Shown here piece after piece: positions 10,731 to 20,767 of a stretch of DNA of 64,000 bases. The stretch covers positions 372,001 through 436,000 of the forward strand of contig NZ_JAXCIL010000002.1 in NCBI RefSeq assembly GCF_034387475.1. The letters are read 5' to 3'. Position 1 is the stretch's first letter. Each line of letters opens with the position of its first letter. The DNA comes from Pseudomonas sp. Teo4. Its GTDB lineage: Bacteria; Pseudomonadota; Gammaproteobacteria; Pseudomonadales; Pseudomonadaceae. The translations under genes and the position numbers were made by a program. The notes under the pieces are model-generated. The model had not been told where the DNA came from. It saw only the letters and a program-made list of their open reading frames with translations, and ran no database searches.

Positions 10731-11383
10731 CGTATTAGTTTGGCTATGAACTGGCGATCCTGCGACGTGACGAATTTCTCTACTTTCTGGTGATGGTGGT
10801 CCCGAAACAAACGCAGGTTGAATCGAATCAACTCTGCACTTTGTGCTCGTAACCCCAGGCCCTCACCGTGGCTTGCAAAAAGAACGTTCAAATAGTCGTC
10901 TAACTGAGTTGCTTCCAGGTGGAACAGCACCATGTCGAAATAACTACCGGAGCGCCTTACGCATGGCATGAACTGAATGTGCTTGGTGTCCGTCTCTCTC
11001 ATCCTTGTTTCCAGACGCAAACGCAACGCAGAGTCATGCTGCAATGCCCACAAGGACCGCTCTGTTTCAGCGACATGCTCCTGCGAGCCTACCTGTCCTA
11101 TCCCGCGTAAAACCTTCTCCACCAGTTGCTCACGACTTGGGCCAGGAAGCTTAACGATGGGCGGCGGGGTGGCATCCCAGCCCAGGAAACTCAGCTTGCG
11201 CCGAAAATTGGGAAACCAGTCCAGGAAAAGCGGTGCCTCGCTCTCACTGGTAGCCACCAAGTGGGCATAACGGATAACCAGCAGAATGTCCTCGCGTTCA
11301 TCCAGGCTGACATTTGAACCGAACGGCATGATGGTGCTTTCGACTATCGTGCCACATGTGGATTCAGGGTTGAGATCAGACAT
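10715..11383 (-). CDS. Unrecognised protein, second gene of a two-gene cassette
   Basis: A 222-residue, probably cytoplasmic protein with no signal peptide or membrane segment. I do not recognise its family. The ATG is preceded by GGGAG at suitable spacing. A segment near residues 40-70 (SESEAPLFLDWFPNFRRK followed by LSFLGWDA) resembles the RRAVDAWFNDYLDTMGASGW segment of the upstream neighbour, suggesting a diverged paralogous pair. The C-terminal part is rich in charged residues (RLFRDHHHQKVEKF). GC content is visibly lower than in the flanking core genes. Its 3' end overlaps the end of the convergent marC gene by 16 bp, which suggests insertion beside marC. Confidence 0.7.
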   Translation of the reverse strand: MSDLNPESTCGTIVESTIMPFGSNVSLDEREDILLVIRYAHLVATSESEAPLFLDWFPNFRRKLSFLGWDATPPPIVKLPGPSREQLVEKVLRGIGQVGSQEHVAETERSLWALQHDSALRLRLETRMRETDTKHIQFMPCVRRSGSYFDMVLFHLEATQLDDYLNVLFASHGEGLGLRAQSAELIRFNLRLFRDHHHQKVEKFVTSQDRQFIAKLIRYGSK

Positions 11384-11454
11384 GGTCCATACTCCCTAAC
11401 GGTCGCATCCAGGCAAGAGGTCAGGCGCCTTGCTCCCGACCCCAGCTTCATTGA

Positions 11455-12141
11455 TCAAGGCAGTACACGCTCGGCCAGTACCTTGCGTGCATCGGCATCA
11501 AGCCCCTTTTCGATCAGGTCGCGAACAGCCCCGTAACTCCTGCGGCTGAAGCTCAGTGTTGCCCCGCAGGCGTAGGTGATGGAGCCGCGGTGTTCCCATT
11601 TACCCAGCAGCGTTTCACCTTTCTTGGTCGGAATTTCGTCGTTCTGCAGGGCGCAGACCAGCATGACCACTTCACCATTTGCCGACTCGACGCACTTGCA
11701 CAGGCTGATGCTCACGCGGTCATCTTTAATGCTGCGGGTGTCCAGCAACTTGAGGACTTCGCGGTCCTTCAGGGCATCGATAATGGCGCCGCCCAGGTCT
11801 TTCAGGCTTTGCTTGATGTCGCCGGTAGCCGCACCGTATGCAGTCTGGAGACCCTGATAGAACAGATTGCTCATCTCCACATACGAACCAACTTCGGTGA
11901 TTTTCCTGACCTCATACTTGAGCCTGGTCCAGCCGCTGGCGCCCATGGTATCCAGGTAATCATTGAACCAGGCGTCCACAGCCCGCCTTGGATGATGCCG
12001 TTTGTTGGCATTTCGTGTGGCAAACGCGTGGCAGTCCCTGCTTGCCTCGCGAGCCAGCTCACTGACGTTGTCGCTGAAGACAAACAGGTTCTGGTCGGCA
12101 AGCAATTGCAGGGTCTGTTTCTTTTCTAGGGTGTCGGTCAT
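11455..12141 (-). CDS. Unrecognised protein, first gene of a two-gene cassette
   Basis: A 228-residue protein with no signal peptide and no clear membrane helix. I do not recognise its family. The frame is open to 12156, but the ATG at 12141 (MTDTLEKKQTLQLL) has GGAGAG 8 bp upstream and is the better start. The N-terminal third is helical in character and carries RRAVDAWFNDYLDTMGASGW. The C-terminal part (LLGKWEHRGSITYACGATLS) looks like beta structure. It lies 71 bp before the second cassette gene on the same strand and 118 bp after cobJ, so it could receive read-through from the cob operon. The lower GC suggests later arrival. Confidence 0.7.
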   Translation of the reverse strand: MTDTLEKKQTLQLLADQNLFVFSDNVSELAREASRDCHAFATRNANKRHHPRRAVDAWFNDYLDTMGASGWTRLKYEVRKITEVGSYVEMSNLFYQGLQTAYGAATGDIKQSLKDLGGAIIDALKDREVLKLLDTRSIKDDRVSISLCKCVESANGEVVMLVCALQNDEIPTKKGETLLGKWEHRGSITYACGATLSFSRRSYGAVRDLIEKGLDADARKVLAERVLP

Positions 12142-12259
12142 TGGGTATCTCTCCATGGTAGGGATGGGCGGAGCACTGTGGCCCCGCCTGCAAACCTACC
12201 GATCGCCAGATACCTTGCCTTGCGCGAAAGACTTCCTGCCCTGCAGCCGTTTCAGTGGC

Positions 12260-13957
12260 TTACGGCTTGTTGCCGTACCAGCGTGGGGTGTACGCCCAGA
12301 GCCCGCCATCCGCGCGCTCGAAGGTGCAAGTGGTGGAGGAACCGAGCAGCACCATGGTGCGCATATCGACCATTTCTGGCACCAGGTCGGCCAAAAGTAC
12401 GACCCTGAGTGTCTGCCCCGGCCTACCGATATCTCGGCCGAGGACTACAGGCGTTTTCCCGTCCCGATGCTGACGCACAATCTCCAGAGCGCGCCCCAAC
12501 TGCCACGGCCGCGAACGCGAGATCGGGTTGTAGAACGCCAGAACAAGGTCGGCCTGGGCCGCGAGGTCCAGACGACGTTCGATGATCGACCAGGGCTTGA
12601 GGTTATCCGACAGCGACATCACGCAGAAATCATGCCCCAGAGGGGCGCCAGCTTGCGCGGCAGTGGCCAGCGACGCGGAAACACCCGGCAGGATCTCCAG
12701 GTCTACCCGATGCCAGGCCGGGTCGGTCGATTCGTGCAGGGCCTCCAACACTGCGGCAGCCATGGCGAACACCCCAGGGTCCCCCGACGACACCACCACC
12801 ACCGAGCGCCCTTGGGCGGCCAGCTCGAAGGCATGGCGAGCACGCTGCATCTCTTCACGGTTGTCGGTGCAATGCAGTACCTGGTCGGCACGGAACGGGC
12901 CAGCCATACGCACATAGGTTTCGTAGCCAAGCACGTCCTGAGCGCGGGCCAATTCAGCCTTGACGGCTGGCACCATCAGCTCTGCCGCACCAGGCCCCAG
13001 CCCGATGACCGCCAGGCGACCACGGGGGCGGCCAACCTGTGCGACATCTACAGGTGCAGGTGCCACGGCAATGACCACGCCCCCTTGCTCGATAACTCGG
13101 GCCTCAGGCAAGGCTGCGACAGCCATCTCGACCAGGCCGGCCCGCTTGGAAGCGAAACGCAGTGCCACGCCAAGCGCCTGCGCGGCTTCGTGCAGGGAAG
13201 GCTCTGCCATGGCCTGTTCGGCCACCAGCAAGCAGGCCAGCGAAGGCTCGGCGATGCCTGCAGCACGCAACGCATCACGCACCTGGTCAACCAAAGCAGG
13301 CCCCGCAGACTCGACGACGACCACCACCGAGCGTGCGTGAATCTGCAATTCGTCCCGGTTGGCCGGACGCGCCTCACACCCAACATGAATGATGCGTTGA
13401 GCGGACTCACTGGACGGTAGCTGAACCTGTGCAAGCCACAGGGCGTCGCCTTCGACACGCACTGTCTCGCCGGCCAGCAGATCGGAGACGAAACGCTTGC
13501 CCTGCTCAAGATCCGCCAGCGCATAGCCTTCGGGCGGGTTCAGCAGGCACGTGCCGAATCGCAATTCGCCGCTGGTGGTGATCGCCGCAGGCACCCCCAG
13601 CGCATCACCGACCTCGCGGGCCATGACATTCACCCCGGCCAGCCCGCCCAGCAGCGGCACCACCGCACTGCCATCCTCGGCGACCGCCAGCACAGGCGGC
13701 TCGACGCCCTTCTCGTTGAGCAGGCTGGCCAGGCTGCGGATGACGATTCCCGCCGCACACAGTGCGATGATCGGCGTGTCCTGCTGGTACAAACCGCGCA
13801 GCGTTTCGCCGAACGACGCATAGCTGTGATCGGCGCCTTCGACCCGTCCGCTCAGGCCATGGATCGATGCGTCGGGATAAAGCCCTTTGATTCGCTGCGC
13901 CGTGGCCAGGCTGCCAGGGCCAAGAATGATGATCGCCGGTGCTTTGAGCATGCTCAT
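12260..13957 (-). CDS. cobJ: CbiG-CobJ fusion: precorrin-3B C17-methyltransferase
   Basis: A protein of about 565 residues for corrin ring contraction. Residues 1 to about 300 resemble CbiG (cobalt-precorrin-5A hydrolase-like; [32 protein letters not shown]). Residues from about 310 form the CobJ/CbiH SAM methyltransferase ([56 protein letters not shown]). The family contracts the ring by methylating C17 of precorrin-3B. The start at 13957 overlaps the cobI stop by ATGA; an ATG six bases on is also possible. It is the last gene of the leftward operon cobG-cobH-cobI-cobJ. Confidence 0.92.
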   Translation of the reverse strand: MSMLKAPAIIILGPGSLATAQRIKGLYPDASIHGLSGRVEGADHSYASFGETLRGLYQQDTPIIALCAAGIVIRSLASLLNEKGVEPPVLAVAEDGSAVVPLLGGLAGVNVMAREVGDALGVPAAITTSGELRFGTCLLNPPEGYALADLEQGKRFVSDLLAGETVRVEGDALWLAQVQLPSSESAQRIIHVGCEARPANRDELQIHARSVVVVVESAGPALVDQVRDALRAAGIAEPSLACLLVAEQAMAEPSLHEAAQALGVALRFASKRAGLVEMAVAALPEARVIEQGGVVIAVAPAPVDVAQVGRPRGRLAVIGLGPGAAELMVPAVKAELARAQDVLGYETYVRMAGPFRADQVLHCTDNREEMQRARHAFELAAQGRSVVVVSSGDPGVFAMAAAVLEALHESTDPAWHRVDLEILPGVSASLATAAQAGAPLGHDFCVMSLSDNLKPWSIIERRLDLAAQADLVLAFYNPISRSRPWQLGRALEIVRQHRDGKTPVVLGRDIGRPGQTLRVVLLADLVPEMVDMRTMVLLGSSTTCTFERADGGLWAYTPRWYGNKP

Positions 13958-14685
13958 CCCTGCCATTTTTCACCCGGCACGATGATCAGCGAGAAGTACG
14001 GCGACGACTGCGGGTCGACCTCATCCAGCGGCACGATCTTCTGGTTGGCCATGGTTGCGCGCTCGACATACAGCGCACGCCGGTCCAGGCCCAGCTCGGC
14101 AAGCACCTCGCGCACCTTGGGGAAGTTGCGGCCAAGCTTCATGATCACCGCCGCATCGGCGTCGGCCAGGCGGCGCTTGAGTTCTTCGGCCGGCAACACG
14201 CCAGACAGCACCGACAGGCTCTGGTTGCGGTACACCAGTGGCGCACCCAGCACAGAAGCACCGCCGAGCATCGAGCACACGCCCGGAATCACCTCAGCGT
14301 CGTAGCGCTCGGCCAAGCGGTCGTGCAGATACATGTACGAGCCGTAGAAGAACGGGTCCCCCTCACAGATCACCGCCACGTCACGGCCGGCATCCAGGTG
14401 TTCGGCCACCTGGACGCTGGCTTCGTCGTAGAAATCGCTGATCACTTGCTCGTAGGACAACGGTGCCGGCAAGGCTTCGGTGGTCACCGGGTACACCAAC
14501 GGCAGCAGCGTCTGCTCGGGCTGCAGGTGTGCCTCGATGATGCCGAAGGCATTGCCACGCTTGCCCTTGGCCACGAAGTAGCCAACCACCGGCGACTCGC
14601 GCAGCAAGCGCAGCGCCTTGACGGTAATCAGTTCAGGGTCACCAGGGCCTACGCCCAGGCCCAGCAGGCGTCCGCGCGGCGTCAT
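13954..14685 (-). CDS. cobI: Precorrin-2 C20-methyltransferase CobI
   Basis: A 243-residue SAM-dependent methyltransferase that adds a methyl group at C20 of precorrin-2 to give precorrin-3A. It has the tetrapyrrole methylase fold, with [20 protein letters not shown] at the N-terminus, the [14 protein letters not shown] loop and a [20 protein letters not shown] segment. The ATG shares one base with the cobH stop (TGATG), a sign of translational coupling, and its own stop overlaps cobJ. Confidence 0.95.
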   Translation of the reverse strand: MTPRGRLLGLGVGPGDPELITVKALRLLRESPVVGYFVAKGKRGNAFGIIEAHLQPEQTLLPLVYPVTTEALPAPLSYEQVISDFYDEASVQVAEHLDAGRDVAVICEGDPFFYGSYMYLHDRLAERYDAEVIPGVCSMLGGASVLGAPLVYRNQSLSVLSGVLPAEELKRRLADADAAVIMKLGRNFPKVREVLAELGLDRRALYVERATMANQKIVPLDEVDPQSSPYFSLIIVPGEKWQG

Positions 14686-15311
14686 CACTCCACCTCCGTG
14701 GCCAGGGCGTTGACCGCGGCGGCGGCCATCGCGCTGCCGCCCAGGCGGCCCTGCATGATCACGAACGGCACGCCACGGCTATCGGCGGCGAGCATGGCCT
14801 TGGACTCGGCGGCCCCGACGAAACCGACCGGGAAGCCGAGGATCAACGCAGGCTTCGGCGCACCGGCATCGAGCATCTCCAGCAGGTAGAAGAGTGCGGT
14901 CGGCGCGTTGCCGATCACCACTACACTGCCCTCCAGGTGCGGGCGCCACAGCTCCAGTGCAACGGCAGAACGGGTATTACCGGCGTCCTTGGCCAGGCTC
15001 GGCACGCTCGGGTCGCGCAGGGTGCAGATCACCTGATTGTTGGCAGGCAGGCGCGCACGGGTGATGCCCTCGGCCACCATGTGCGCGTCACACAGAATCG
15101 GCGCACCGTTGGCCAGGGCCTGGCGCCCTGCGCTGCCCGCGCCGTCGGAGAACTGCAGGCCATCGATGGCCTCGACCATGCCGCAGGCATGAATCACCCG
15201 CACGGCGAGCTTCTCAAGGTCTGCGGGAATCCGCTCGAGTCGGGCCTCCTCACGGATGATCCGGAAGGAATTGCGATAGATCTCCTGACCATCGCGGATG
15301 TAGTCAATCAT
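14685..15311 (-). CDS. cobH: Precorrin-8X methylmutase CobH
   Basis: A 208-residue enzyme that moves the C11 methyl group of precorrin-8X to C12, giving hydrogenobyrinic acid. Family segments seen are [13 protein letters not shown], the catalytic-histidine region [36 protein letters not shown] and the closing [18 protein letters not shown]. The start at 15311 overlaps the cobG stop by 8 bp and its stop shares one base with the cobI start, so the operon is tightly packed. Confidence 0.95.
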   Translation of the reverse strand: MIDYIRDGQEIYRNSFRIIREEARLERIPADLEKLAVRVIHACGMVEAIDGLQFSDGAGSAGRQALANGAPILCDAHMVAEGITRARLPANNQVICTLRDPSVPSLAKDAGNTRSAVALELWRPHLEGSVVVIGNAPTALFYLLEMLDAGAPKPALILGFPVGFVGAAESKAMLAADSRGVPFVIMQGRLGGSAMAAAAVNALATEVE

Positions 15312-16635
15312 CAAGGTGCTCCGTCGGCAGGTCGAGCATGGCGCCTGCTTCGTTCAAGGTGAGGTTGGCGGCGCGCAGGGCACCGAAGCCCGGCAAGCGC
15401 GCATCGCGCAGGTAAAGGTCGTAACGGCCCGGTGAGCGGGCCAGCAAGGTGGCCGGGGCGACATGGGCCACGGCGCAGGATCTGAGGCAGCCGGACAAAT
15501 GCACGCTGCCGGGAGCGCCAGGGCGCAACAGGGTGGCCAGGACAACGGCATCGGCCTTGGTTTCAGCCTGGGCCTTGGCACAGCCGCTGGCACCGGTGCA
15601 CGCTGTGATTCGGGCAAGGGGAGCCTGGCTGTCGCACAACAGGCCTTGTGCTGACAGCGCAGCCAGCGCCTGTTCATTGCGATCAGCATCAATATTGGTC
15701 AACACCAGGCTTTGCCAAGGGCTCATGCGCAGGCTGCCATCGCCCATTTCACGGGCCACGTCCGCGGCGCAGCGCAACATGCTGGGTGTCAGGCGACCCA
15801 GCGGCGGGGCGACACCCAAGGCGATGCCTTGTGCCTGGGGCAAGACGCCCAGCCAGTCGGCGGCGCGGGCCGTACGCTGCCAGCCGAGCACGGCTGAATC
15901 GCAACGGATGTCCAGCCCGAGCCCCTCGACGAACGCCTGGGCTGTGCAGCTTTCCAGCAACTGGCGCATGCGCGACTGTTCGGGGCTTGCCAGGTCGAGG
16001 AAGCGCTCCAGCACGGCACGCACCAGGGCCAAGCCCTGCTCCACCGGCACGGCCCCCAGCACCTGGCCATCGGCAGGGCAACCCGCCAGGCCAAATGCCA
16101 ACCAGGTACGCTGCTCCAGACGCACGGCCGACAGCCACAGGTCGTGCGGGTGTTCAAGCATGGCCAGGCCCTCGCCGCCATCCAGCTGCACGGCGAACTT
16201 GGCCGACAGCTGATGCAGGCGCGGAGTACTTTCCAGCATGTGCAGAATCTGCCCGGCCAACGGCCGCACATCCAGCAGCATCGCCGGGTCATGCCCGGCC
16301 AGCGGGCTAAGCATCAAGTTGCGTACATCGTCGCCAGCGGCCTCTCGCGGGCCGAGCCCCGCAGCCAGCAGGCTGTCGATCAGGCCGCGTTGGTCGCTGC
16401 CGATGCCGCGAATCTGCAGGTTGCCGCGGTTGGTCGCCTCGATCACGCCCCCCGCGTAACGCTCGGCAGCGGTGGCCACGGCGTCGGCCTGGTCGGCCAG
16501 CAGCAGGCCACCAGGCAGCTTGATCCGGCAGATACCGCCGTCCAGAGCACTGACGATACGCCACAACCCCGGGCAGGCCGAGGGGCGAGGCGAAACTTCG
16601 GGGGCGTTTACCTGCTTCAAAGGGGTGTCCGGCAA
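15304..16635 (-). CDS. cobG: Precorrin-3B synthase CobG
   Basis: A 443-residue monooxygenase of the oxygen-dependent cobalamin pathway that hydroxylates precorrin-3A at C20 and forms the lactone. It belongs to the nitrite/sulfite reductase ferredoxin family. Two half-domain repeats are visible, and the Fe-S ligands appear as C-x5-C (CTGASGC) and C-x3-C (CLRSC) near residues 350-390. No ATG gives the family N-terminus; the best start is a TTG at 16635 (M-PDTPLKQVNAPEV). It is the first gene of the leftward cob operon and is divergent from cobL across a REP pair. Confidence 0.92.
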   Translation of the reverse strand: MPDTPLKQVNAPEVSPRPSACPGLWRIVSALDGGICRIKLPGGLLLADQADAVATAAERYAGGVIEATNRGNLQIRGIGSDQRGLIDSLLAAGLGPREAAGDDVRNLMLSPLAGHDPAMLLDVRPLAGQILHMLESTPRLHQLSAKFAVQLDGGEGLAMLEHPHDLWLSAVRLEQRTWLAFGLAGCPADGQVLGAVPVEQGLALVRAVLERFLDLASPEQSRMRQLLESCTAQAFVEGLGLDIRCDSAVLGWQRTARAADWLGVLPQAQGIALGVAPPLGRLTPSMLRCAADVAREMGDGSLRMSPWQSLVLTNIDADRNEQALAALSAQGLLCDSQAPLARITACTGASGCAKAQAETKADAVVLATLLRPGAPGSVHLSGCLRSCAVAHVAPATLLARSPGRYDLYLRDARLPGFGALRAANLTLNEAGAMLDLPTEHLDD

Positions 16636-16750
16636 TCCGTGAAAATGCGCTTGAGTGTAGAAGGCGCGGTATTATGCCTGCTTTGTCCGGCGGCATGAAA
16701 AACCGGTGGTCGAGCATCAGTGGCGATTGAGCAGAAATTCATGACCCTTT

Positions 16751-16827
16751 CGCGGGTAAACCCGCTCCCACAGGTAATGCGCTGCCCTCGACAGCAGCAC
16801 CGGCCTGTGGAAGCGGGATTACCCGCG
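16751..16827. repeat. REP pair between cobG and cobL
   Basis: A GCGGGTAAACCCGC-type unit at 16751-16774 faces an inverted, slightly altered unit at 16804-16827 (GCGGGATTACCCGC). It is the P. putida 35-bp REP family. It lies between two divergent operons, which is uncommon for REPs since they usually follow gene ends. No cobalamin riboswitch was seen in this gap. Confidence 0.85.
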
Positions 16828-16849
16828 ATGGGGCACCTTTAACGGCGGA

Positions 16850-18070
16850 ATGAAACAGATGGCACCCTGGCTGACAGTTGTAGGTATCGGCGAAGACGGC
16901 TTCAGCGGGCTGGGCAAGCAGGCCCGGCGCGCCCTGCTCAGCGCCTCGCAGATCTTCGGCAGCCCACGCCAGCTGGCCTTGCTGCCGCGCTGCATCGGCG
17001 CCGAACGGCAGGAATGGCCAAGCCCCTTCTCGCTGGCACCGGTTCTTGCCCAGCGCGGCGAGGCGGTCTGTGTGCTGGCCAGCGGCGACCCGATGTTCTA
17101 TGGCGTCGGCGCCAGCCTTGCACGCCAGGTACTTGCTGAAGAGATGCAGGTGCTGTCGATGCCATCATCCTGCGCCCTGGCAGCTGCCCGTCTCGGCTGG
17201 CCACTGCAGGATGTCCAGATACTCTCCGTGGTTGCACGTCCGCTGGCGGCGCTCAATGCGCATCTGCACAGTGGCGTGCGCCTGCTGGTACTGAGCAACG
17301 ATGGCGACAGCCCAGGCGCCATCGCCAACATGCTGCGCGAGCGAGGCTATGGGCCGAGCCGCATGCAGGTGTTCGAACACCTTGGCGGCACGGATGAGCG
17401 CCAGCTGTCTGGCACCGCCGAGGACTGGCCGCACGCCCAGGTTGCCGCACTGAACCTGGTGGCCATCGAGTGCCGCGCCGCGCCCGATGCACTGCGCTTG
17501 CCGCGGGTCGCGGGCCTGCCCGACAGCGCCTTCCGTCATGACGGCCAGTTGACCAAGCGCGATGTCCGCGCCATCACCCTGGCTCGCCTGGCACCACAGC
17601 CTGGCGAGTTGCTGTGGGATGTGGGTGCCGGGTGCGGCTCCATCGGTATCGAATGGATGCGTTCGCACCCCGCCTGCCGAGCCCTGGCGATCGAGGCCGA
17701 TGAAGGCCGCCAGGGCTTCATCGAATACAACCGGGATGCCCTGGGCGTACCCGGCCTGCAGTTGGTTCGCGGCAAGGCCCCGGATGCCTTGCAAGCGCTG
17801 GAACTTCCCGACGCCATTTTCATCGGCGGTGGCGTCACTCGCGAAGGCGTACTGGACCTGTGCTGGCAGCGCCTGCGCCCAGGCGGGCGTCTGGTAGCCA
17901 ATGCCGTTACCTTGCAGAGCGAACTCGCACTGGGCATTTTCCGTGAACAGCACGGTGGCGAGCTGACCCGCATCCATGTCGCCCACGCACAACCCCTTGG
18001 CAGCTTCGACACCTGGCGCCAAGCCCTGCCGATCACCCTGCTCGAGGTGGTGAAGCCTGTCGATGCGTGA
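16850..18070 (+). CDS. cobL: Precorrin-6Y C5,15-methyltransferase (decarboxylating) CobL
   Basis: A 406-residue bifunctional enzyme that methylates C5 and C15 and decarboxylates the C12 acetate chain of precorrin-6B. Residues 1 to about 200 are the CbiE half, a tetrapyrrole methylase with [15 protein letters not shown] and [17 protein letters not shown]. The rest is the CbiT half with the SAM motif [18 protein letters not shown] and the [15 protein letters not shown] strand. A second in-frame ATG at 16859 is possible. It leads the rightward operon cobL-cbiD-cobK; its stop overlaps cbiD by 8 bp. Confidence 0.95.
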   Translation: MKQMAPWLTVVGIGEDGFSGLGKQARRALLSASQIFGSPRQLALLPRCIGAERQEWPSPFSLAPVLAQRGEAVCVLASGDPMFYGVGASLARQVLAEEMQVLSMPSSCALAAARLGWPLQDVQILSVVARPLAALNAHLHSGVRLLVLSNDGDSPGAIANMLRERGYGPSRMQVFEHLGGTDERQLSGTAEDWPHAQVAALNLVAIECRAAPDALRLPRVAGLPDSAFRHDGQLTKRDVRAITLARLAPQPGELLWDVGAGCGSIGIEWMRSHPACRALAIEADEGRQGFIEYNRDALGVPGLQLVRGKAPDALQALELPDAIFIGGGVTREGVLDLCWQRLRPGGRLVANAVTLQSELALGIFREQHGGELTRIHVAHAQPLGSFDTWRQALPITLLEVVKPVDA

Positions 18071-19157
18071 AGAAACCCGAGAACAACCGGCCCCCCTGCG
18101 CAGCGGACTGACCACCGGCAGCTGCGCCACAGCCACCAGCCTGGCCGCGGCGCGCCTGCTGCTGACCGGTGAATGCCACGATGCGGTAAGCATTACGTTG
18201 CCCAAGGGCAAGGTGGTGCAGATGCGCCTTGAGTTTTGCCGCAAGGACGGCGAACGCGCCGAAGCCGGCACGCTGAAAGATGCCGGCGACGACCCGGACG
18301 TCACCCATGGGGCGTTGCTCTACACCCAGGTGCGTTTAGTCGTTGAACCTGGCGTTCGCTTCGTCGCTGGCAAAGGTGTCGGCACGGTCACTCGCCCTGG
18401 GCTGGTGCTGGCGGTGGGTGAACCGGCGATCAACCCAGTGCCGCGACGAATGATCAGCGAGCATCTGCAACAACTGGCCTGCGACTGCGCCTACAACGGT
18501 GGCTTCGAGGTTACGGTCAACGTGCGCGACGGCGAACAGCTGGCGCTCAAGACCATGAACCCACGGCTGGGCATTCTTGGCGGTTTGTCGATTCTTGGCA
18601 CCAGCGGCATTGTGCGGCCCTTCTCCTGCGCCGCTTACATCGCCTCGATCCATCAAGGCATCGACGTTGCCCACACCAACGGCTACACCCACATTGCGGC
18701 CTGTACCGGCAACGCCAGCGAGGACACCATACGCCGCATCTATGGCCTGCCGGAAATTGCCCTGATTGAAATGGGCGACTTTGTCGGCGCGGTGCTCAAG
18801 CACCTGCGCAAGGTGCCCGTGGCCCAAGTGACCCTGTGTGGCGGCTTCGGCAAGATCAGCAAGCTGGCCGCCGGACACATGGACCTGCACAGCCGCCATT
18901 CGAGCATCGATCTGCCGCAACTGGCCGGCTGGGCGGCAAACATCGGTGCTGATCAAACGCTGCAAAACGCAATCATCGCTGCCAACACCAGCCAGCAGGC
19001 CCTGGCCCTGGCCCATGCACAAGGCATTGCCCTGGGTGATGAGGTCTGTGCCCACGCCCTGGCCTTCGCCCGCAGCGTGGTGCCGGCACAGGTGCAGGTG
19101 GAAGTGATCGCCATCGACAGACAAGGCGGCATCGTTGGCCGGGCAGGTACCCTATGA
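18063..19157 (+). CDS. cbiD: Cobalt-precorrin-5B C1-methyltransferase CbiD
   Basis: A 364-residue enzyme whose family methylates C1 during corrin synthesis. The N-terminus [19 protein letters not shown], the [13 protein letters not shown] segment and the [20 protein letters not shown] segment are typical. CbiD belongs to the anaerobic route, while CobF does this step in the classical aerobic route. Here it sits beside CobG, so it presumably replaces CobF. The start overlaps cobL by 8 bp and the stop overlaps cobK by ATGA. Confidence 0.94.
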   Translation: MREETREQPAPLRSGLTTGSCATATSLAAARLLLTGECHDAVSITLPKGKVVQMRLEFCRKDGERAEAGTLKDAGDDPDVTHGALLYTQVRLVVEPGVRFVAGKGVGTVTRPGLVLAVGEPAINPVPRRMISEHLQQLACDCAYNGGFEVTVNVRDGEQLALKTMNPRLGILGGLSILGTSGIVRPFSCAAYIASIHQGIDVAHTNGYTHIAACTGNASEDTIRRIYGLPEIALIEMGDFVGAVLKHLRKVPVAQVTLCGGFGKISKLAAGHMDLHSRHSSIDLPQLAGWAANIGADQTLQNAIIAANTSQQALALAHAQGIALGDEVCAHALAFARSVVPAQVQVEVIAIDRQGGIVGRAGTL

Positions 19158-19873
19158 GCAATCGCATACTACTGCTGGGTGGCGTCACCGAAGCCCTGGC
19201 CATCGCCCGTCGACTTGGCCCCGAGCACATCTACAGCCTGGCCGGTATTGGCCGCGTACCCCAGGACCTTGGTTGCCAGGTAAGGGTTGGTGGTTATGGT
19301 GGCGCAGAGGGCCTGGCCAACTACCTGCGTGAAGCAGGAATCACCCTGCTGATCGACGCCACCCACCCCTATGCCGCGCAAATCAGCCACAACGCCGCAC
19401 TTGCCGCGCAGGCCGTCGGCATTCCTTGCTGGGCCCTTCGTCGACCAGCCTGGGAGGCGCAGCCCGGCGATGATTGGCGCGAGGTGGAGGACTGGGCCGG
19501 CCTGATCGAAGCGCTCAAACCCTTCCGACGCCCGCTATTCACGCTGGGACGCGAGCCGTTGCAGCATCTGGACGAGATTCCGCCCGACCAGTTCTGGACA
19601 CTCCGCGCACTGGAAGCCTGCCCAGGCAACGAACGCTGCGAGGTGATCGGTGCCCGTGGTCCATTCAACATCGACGACGAGCGCGCACTGTTCGAACGTC
19701 GGGCCATCGATGTGCTGGTCAGCAAGAATAGCGGCAGCGTGGCCACCGAGCCAAAGCTTGAGGTGGCGCGTGAACGTGGGGTGCCGGTGTTGATCCTCAA
19801 GCGCCCGACGCTGCCCGAGGTGGACCTGGCGTTTACAGGGGTGAGCCTGTTGCTCTCCAGGTTGGGGCTTTGA
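19154..19873 (+). CDS. cobK: Precorrin-6A reductase CobK
   Basis: A 239-residue NADPH-dependent reductase converting precorrin-6A to precorrin-6B. Family features are the N-terminal [17 protein letters not shown] nucleotide fold, [13 protein letters not shown], the [15 protein letters not shown] segment and the C-terminal [20 protein letters not shown]. It is the last gene of the rightward cob operon, after cobL and cbiD. No terminator-like hairpin was seen before the next gene. Confidence 0.94.
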   Translation: MSNRILLLGGVTEALAIARRLGPEHIYSLAGIGRVPQDLGCQVRVGGYGGAEGLANYLREAGITLLIDATHPYAAQISHNAALAAQAVGIPCWALRRPAWEAQPGDDWREVEDWAGLIEALKPFRRPLFTLGREPLQHLDEIPPDQFWTLRALEACPGNERCEVIGARGPFNIDDERALFERRAIDVLVSKNSGSVATEPKLEVARERGVPVLILKRPTLPEVDLAFTGVSLLLSRLGL

Positions 19874-19891
19874 CTGCCGGCCTGCAGAAAC

Positions 19892-19912
19892 GTATATCTG
19901 ATTGTCATATAC
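19892..19912. promoter_or_regulatory. Possible VapB operator palindrome
   Basis: GTATAT-N9-ATATAC is a perfect 6-bp inverted repeat, 54 bp upstream of the VapB start codon. Antitoxins of this class usually bind inverted repeats in their own promoter. The assignment is inference from position only. Confidence 0.4.
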
Positions 19913-19965
19913 ACCCCTACACACAAAAACTCAGTCACACATTGCAGCTTCCAAGGAGGCCTAAC

Positions 19966-20181
19966 ATGGAGCAAGGTGCTGTCTTCAAAAGCAACCGTAG
20001 CCAGGTCATCCGCTTGCCAAAAACCGTCGCACTTCCCGATGACATCACCCGCGTAGACATCGTAGCGGTTGGGCGCACCCGAATTATTACGCCGGCCGGG
20101 GAGTCATGGGACAGCTGGTTCGACGGTGAGGATGCCAGCCCGGACTATATGGCCAGCCGAGAACAACCTGCCGACCAGTAA
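19966..20181 (+). CDS. Orphan VapB-type antitoxin
   Basis: A 71-residue protein with an N-terminal AbrB/MazE-like DNA-binding fold (MEQGAVFKSNRSQVIRLPK, then VDIVAVGRTRIITP) and a C-terminal acidic tail with WDSWFDGEDASPDYM, which is the toxin-binding type of end seen in VapB. A strong AAGGAGG lies 6 bp before the ATG at 19966; the longer upstream frame has no such signal. VapB normally neutralises a PIN-domain VapC ribonuclease encoded immediately downstream, but no VapC frame follows: a REP fragment and a DUF2946 gene come next. Confidence 0.85.
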   Translation: MEQGAVFKSNRSQVIRLPKTVALPDDITRVDIVAVGRTRIITPAGESWDSWFDGEDASPDYMASREQPADQ

Positions 20182-20192
20182 CGCGAAGGGTT

Positions 20193-20219
20193 TATGGGAG
20201 CCAGCTTGCCGGCAATGGG
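20193..20219. repeat. Single degenerate REP unit
   Basis: TATGGGAGCCAGC followed by TTGCCGGCAATGGG is a single, altered unit of the GCCGGCTTGCCGGC REP family. It begins 12 bp after the vapB stop, where a vapC gene would be expected. Confidence 0.7.
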
Positions 20220-20330
20220 TCGGATCAACCACATACACCCAACCCCACCTGCGTCACTTCACCGCACCCTGCCATTTTTACCTATACTCCGCCTTACAAT
20301 AGCCACCACGATTCCTGACCGGATCTCTCC

Positions 20331-20720
20331 ATGCCCCCACGTCGGCACATTGCCTGGATAGCCTGCCTTGCTGTGCTGTTCAACCTGCTGGCCATGCCGC
20401 TGTCCTCTGCCGCGCCCAAGGGCCCGGCCGAACAGCTGCTGTGGGGGGCTTTCTGTTCGAGCGTGGCGGGCAAGGCCAAGGTCGATGTCCAGGCCCTGGC
20501 CAAGATCGACCTCGGCAGCCAAAGCGACGACCACTCGAACATGCAACACTGCTGGTGCTGCTCGTGTGCTGCGCCGTTGCTGGCCCTGCCGGGCTATCCG
20601 CCGCAACTGCACAACCCTCCGACAGTGCTTGCCGGGCTCGCGCCGCAGTTCACGGCCTACCAACCTACGCCGCGCCAGCTCTGGCCCGCGCTCAATCCCC
20701 GAGCCTCTCCCCTGGTCTGA
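20331..20720 (+). CDS. DUF2946 protein, probably copper-linked (first copy)
   Basis: A 129-residue secreted or membrane-anchored protein. It has an N-terminal hydrophobic signal (IAWIACLAVLFNLLAMPL) and a small His/Cys cluster MQHCWCCSCAAPLL near residue 75, which could bind metal. It matches the DUF2946 family, often encoded beside copper genes. The function is not established. It is the first gene of a block with a PCu(A)C chaperone, another DUF2946 gene, OprC and a PepSY protein, all on the same strand. Confidence 0.78.
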   Translation: MPPRRHIAWIACLAVLFNLLAMPLSSAAPKGPAEQLLWGAFCSSVAGKAKVDVQALAKIDLGSQSDDHSNMQHCWCCSCAAPLLALPGYPPQLHNPPTVLAGLAPQFTAYQPTPRQLWPALNPRASPLV

Positions 20721-20767
20721 GTTCATCACGCTTTCGGTTTGAACCTGAACAGAATGGAGACTCACCC

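Noticed and set aside
16636..16849. Cobalamin riboswitch between the divergent cob operons
   Set aside because: The gap is taken up by a REP pair and I see no B12-box-like sequence.
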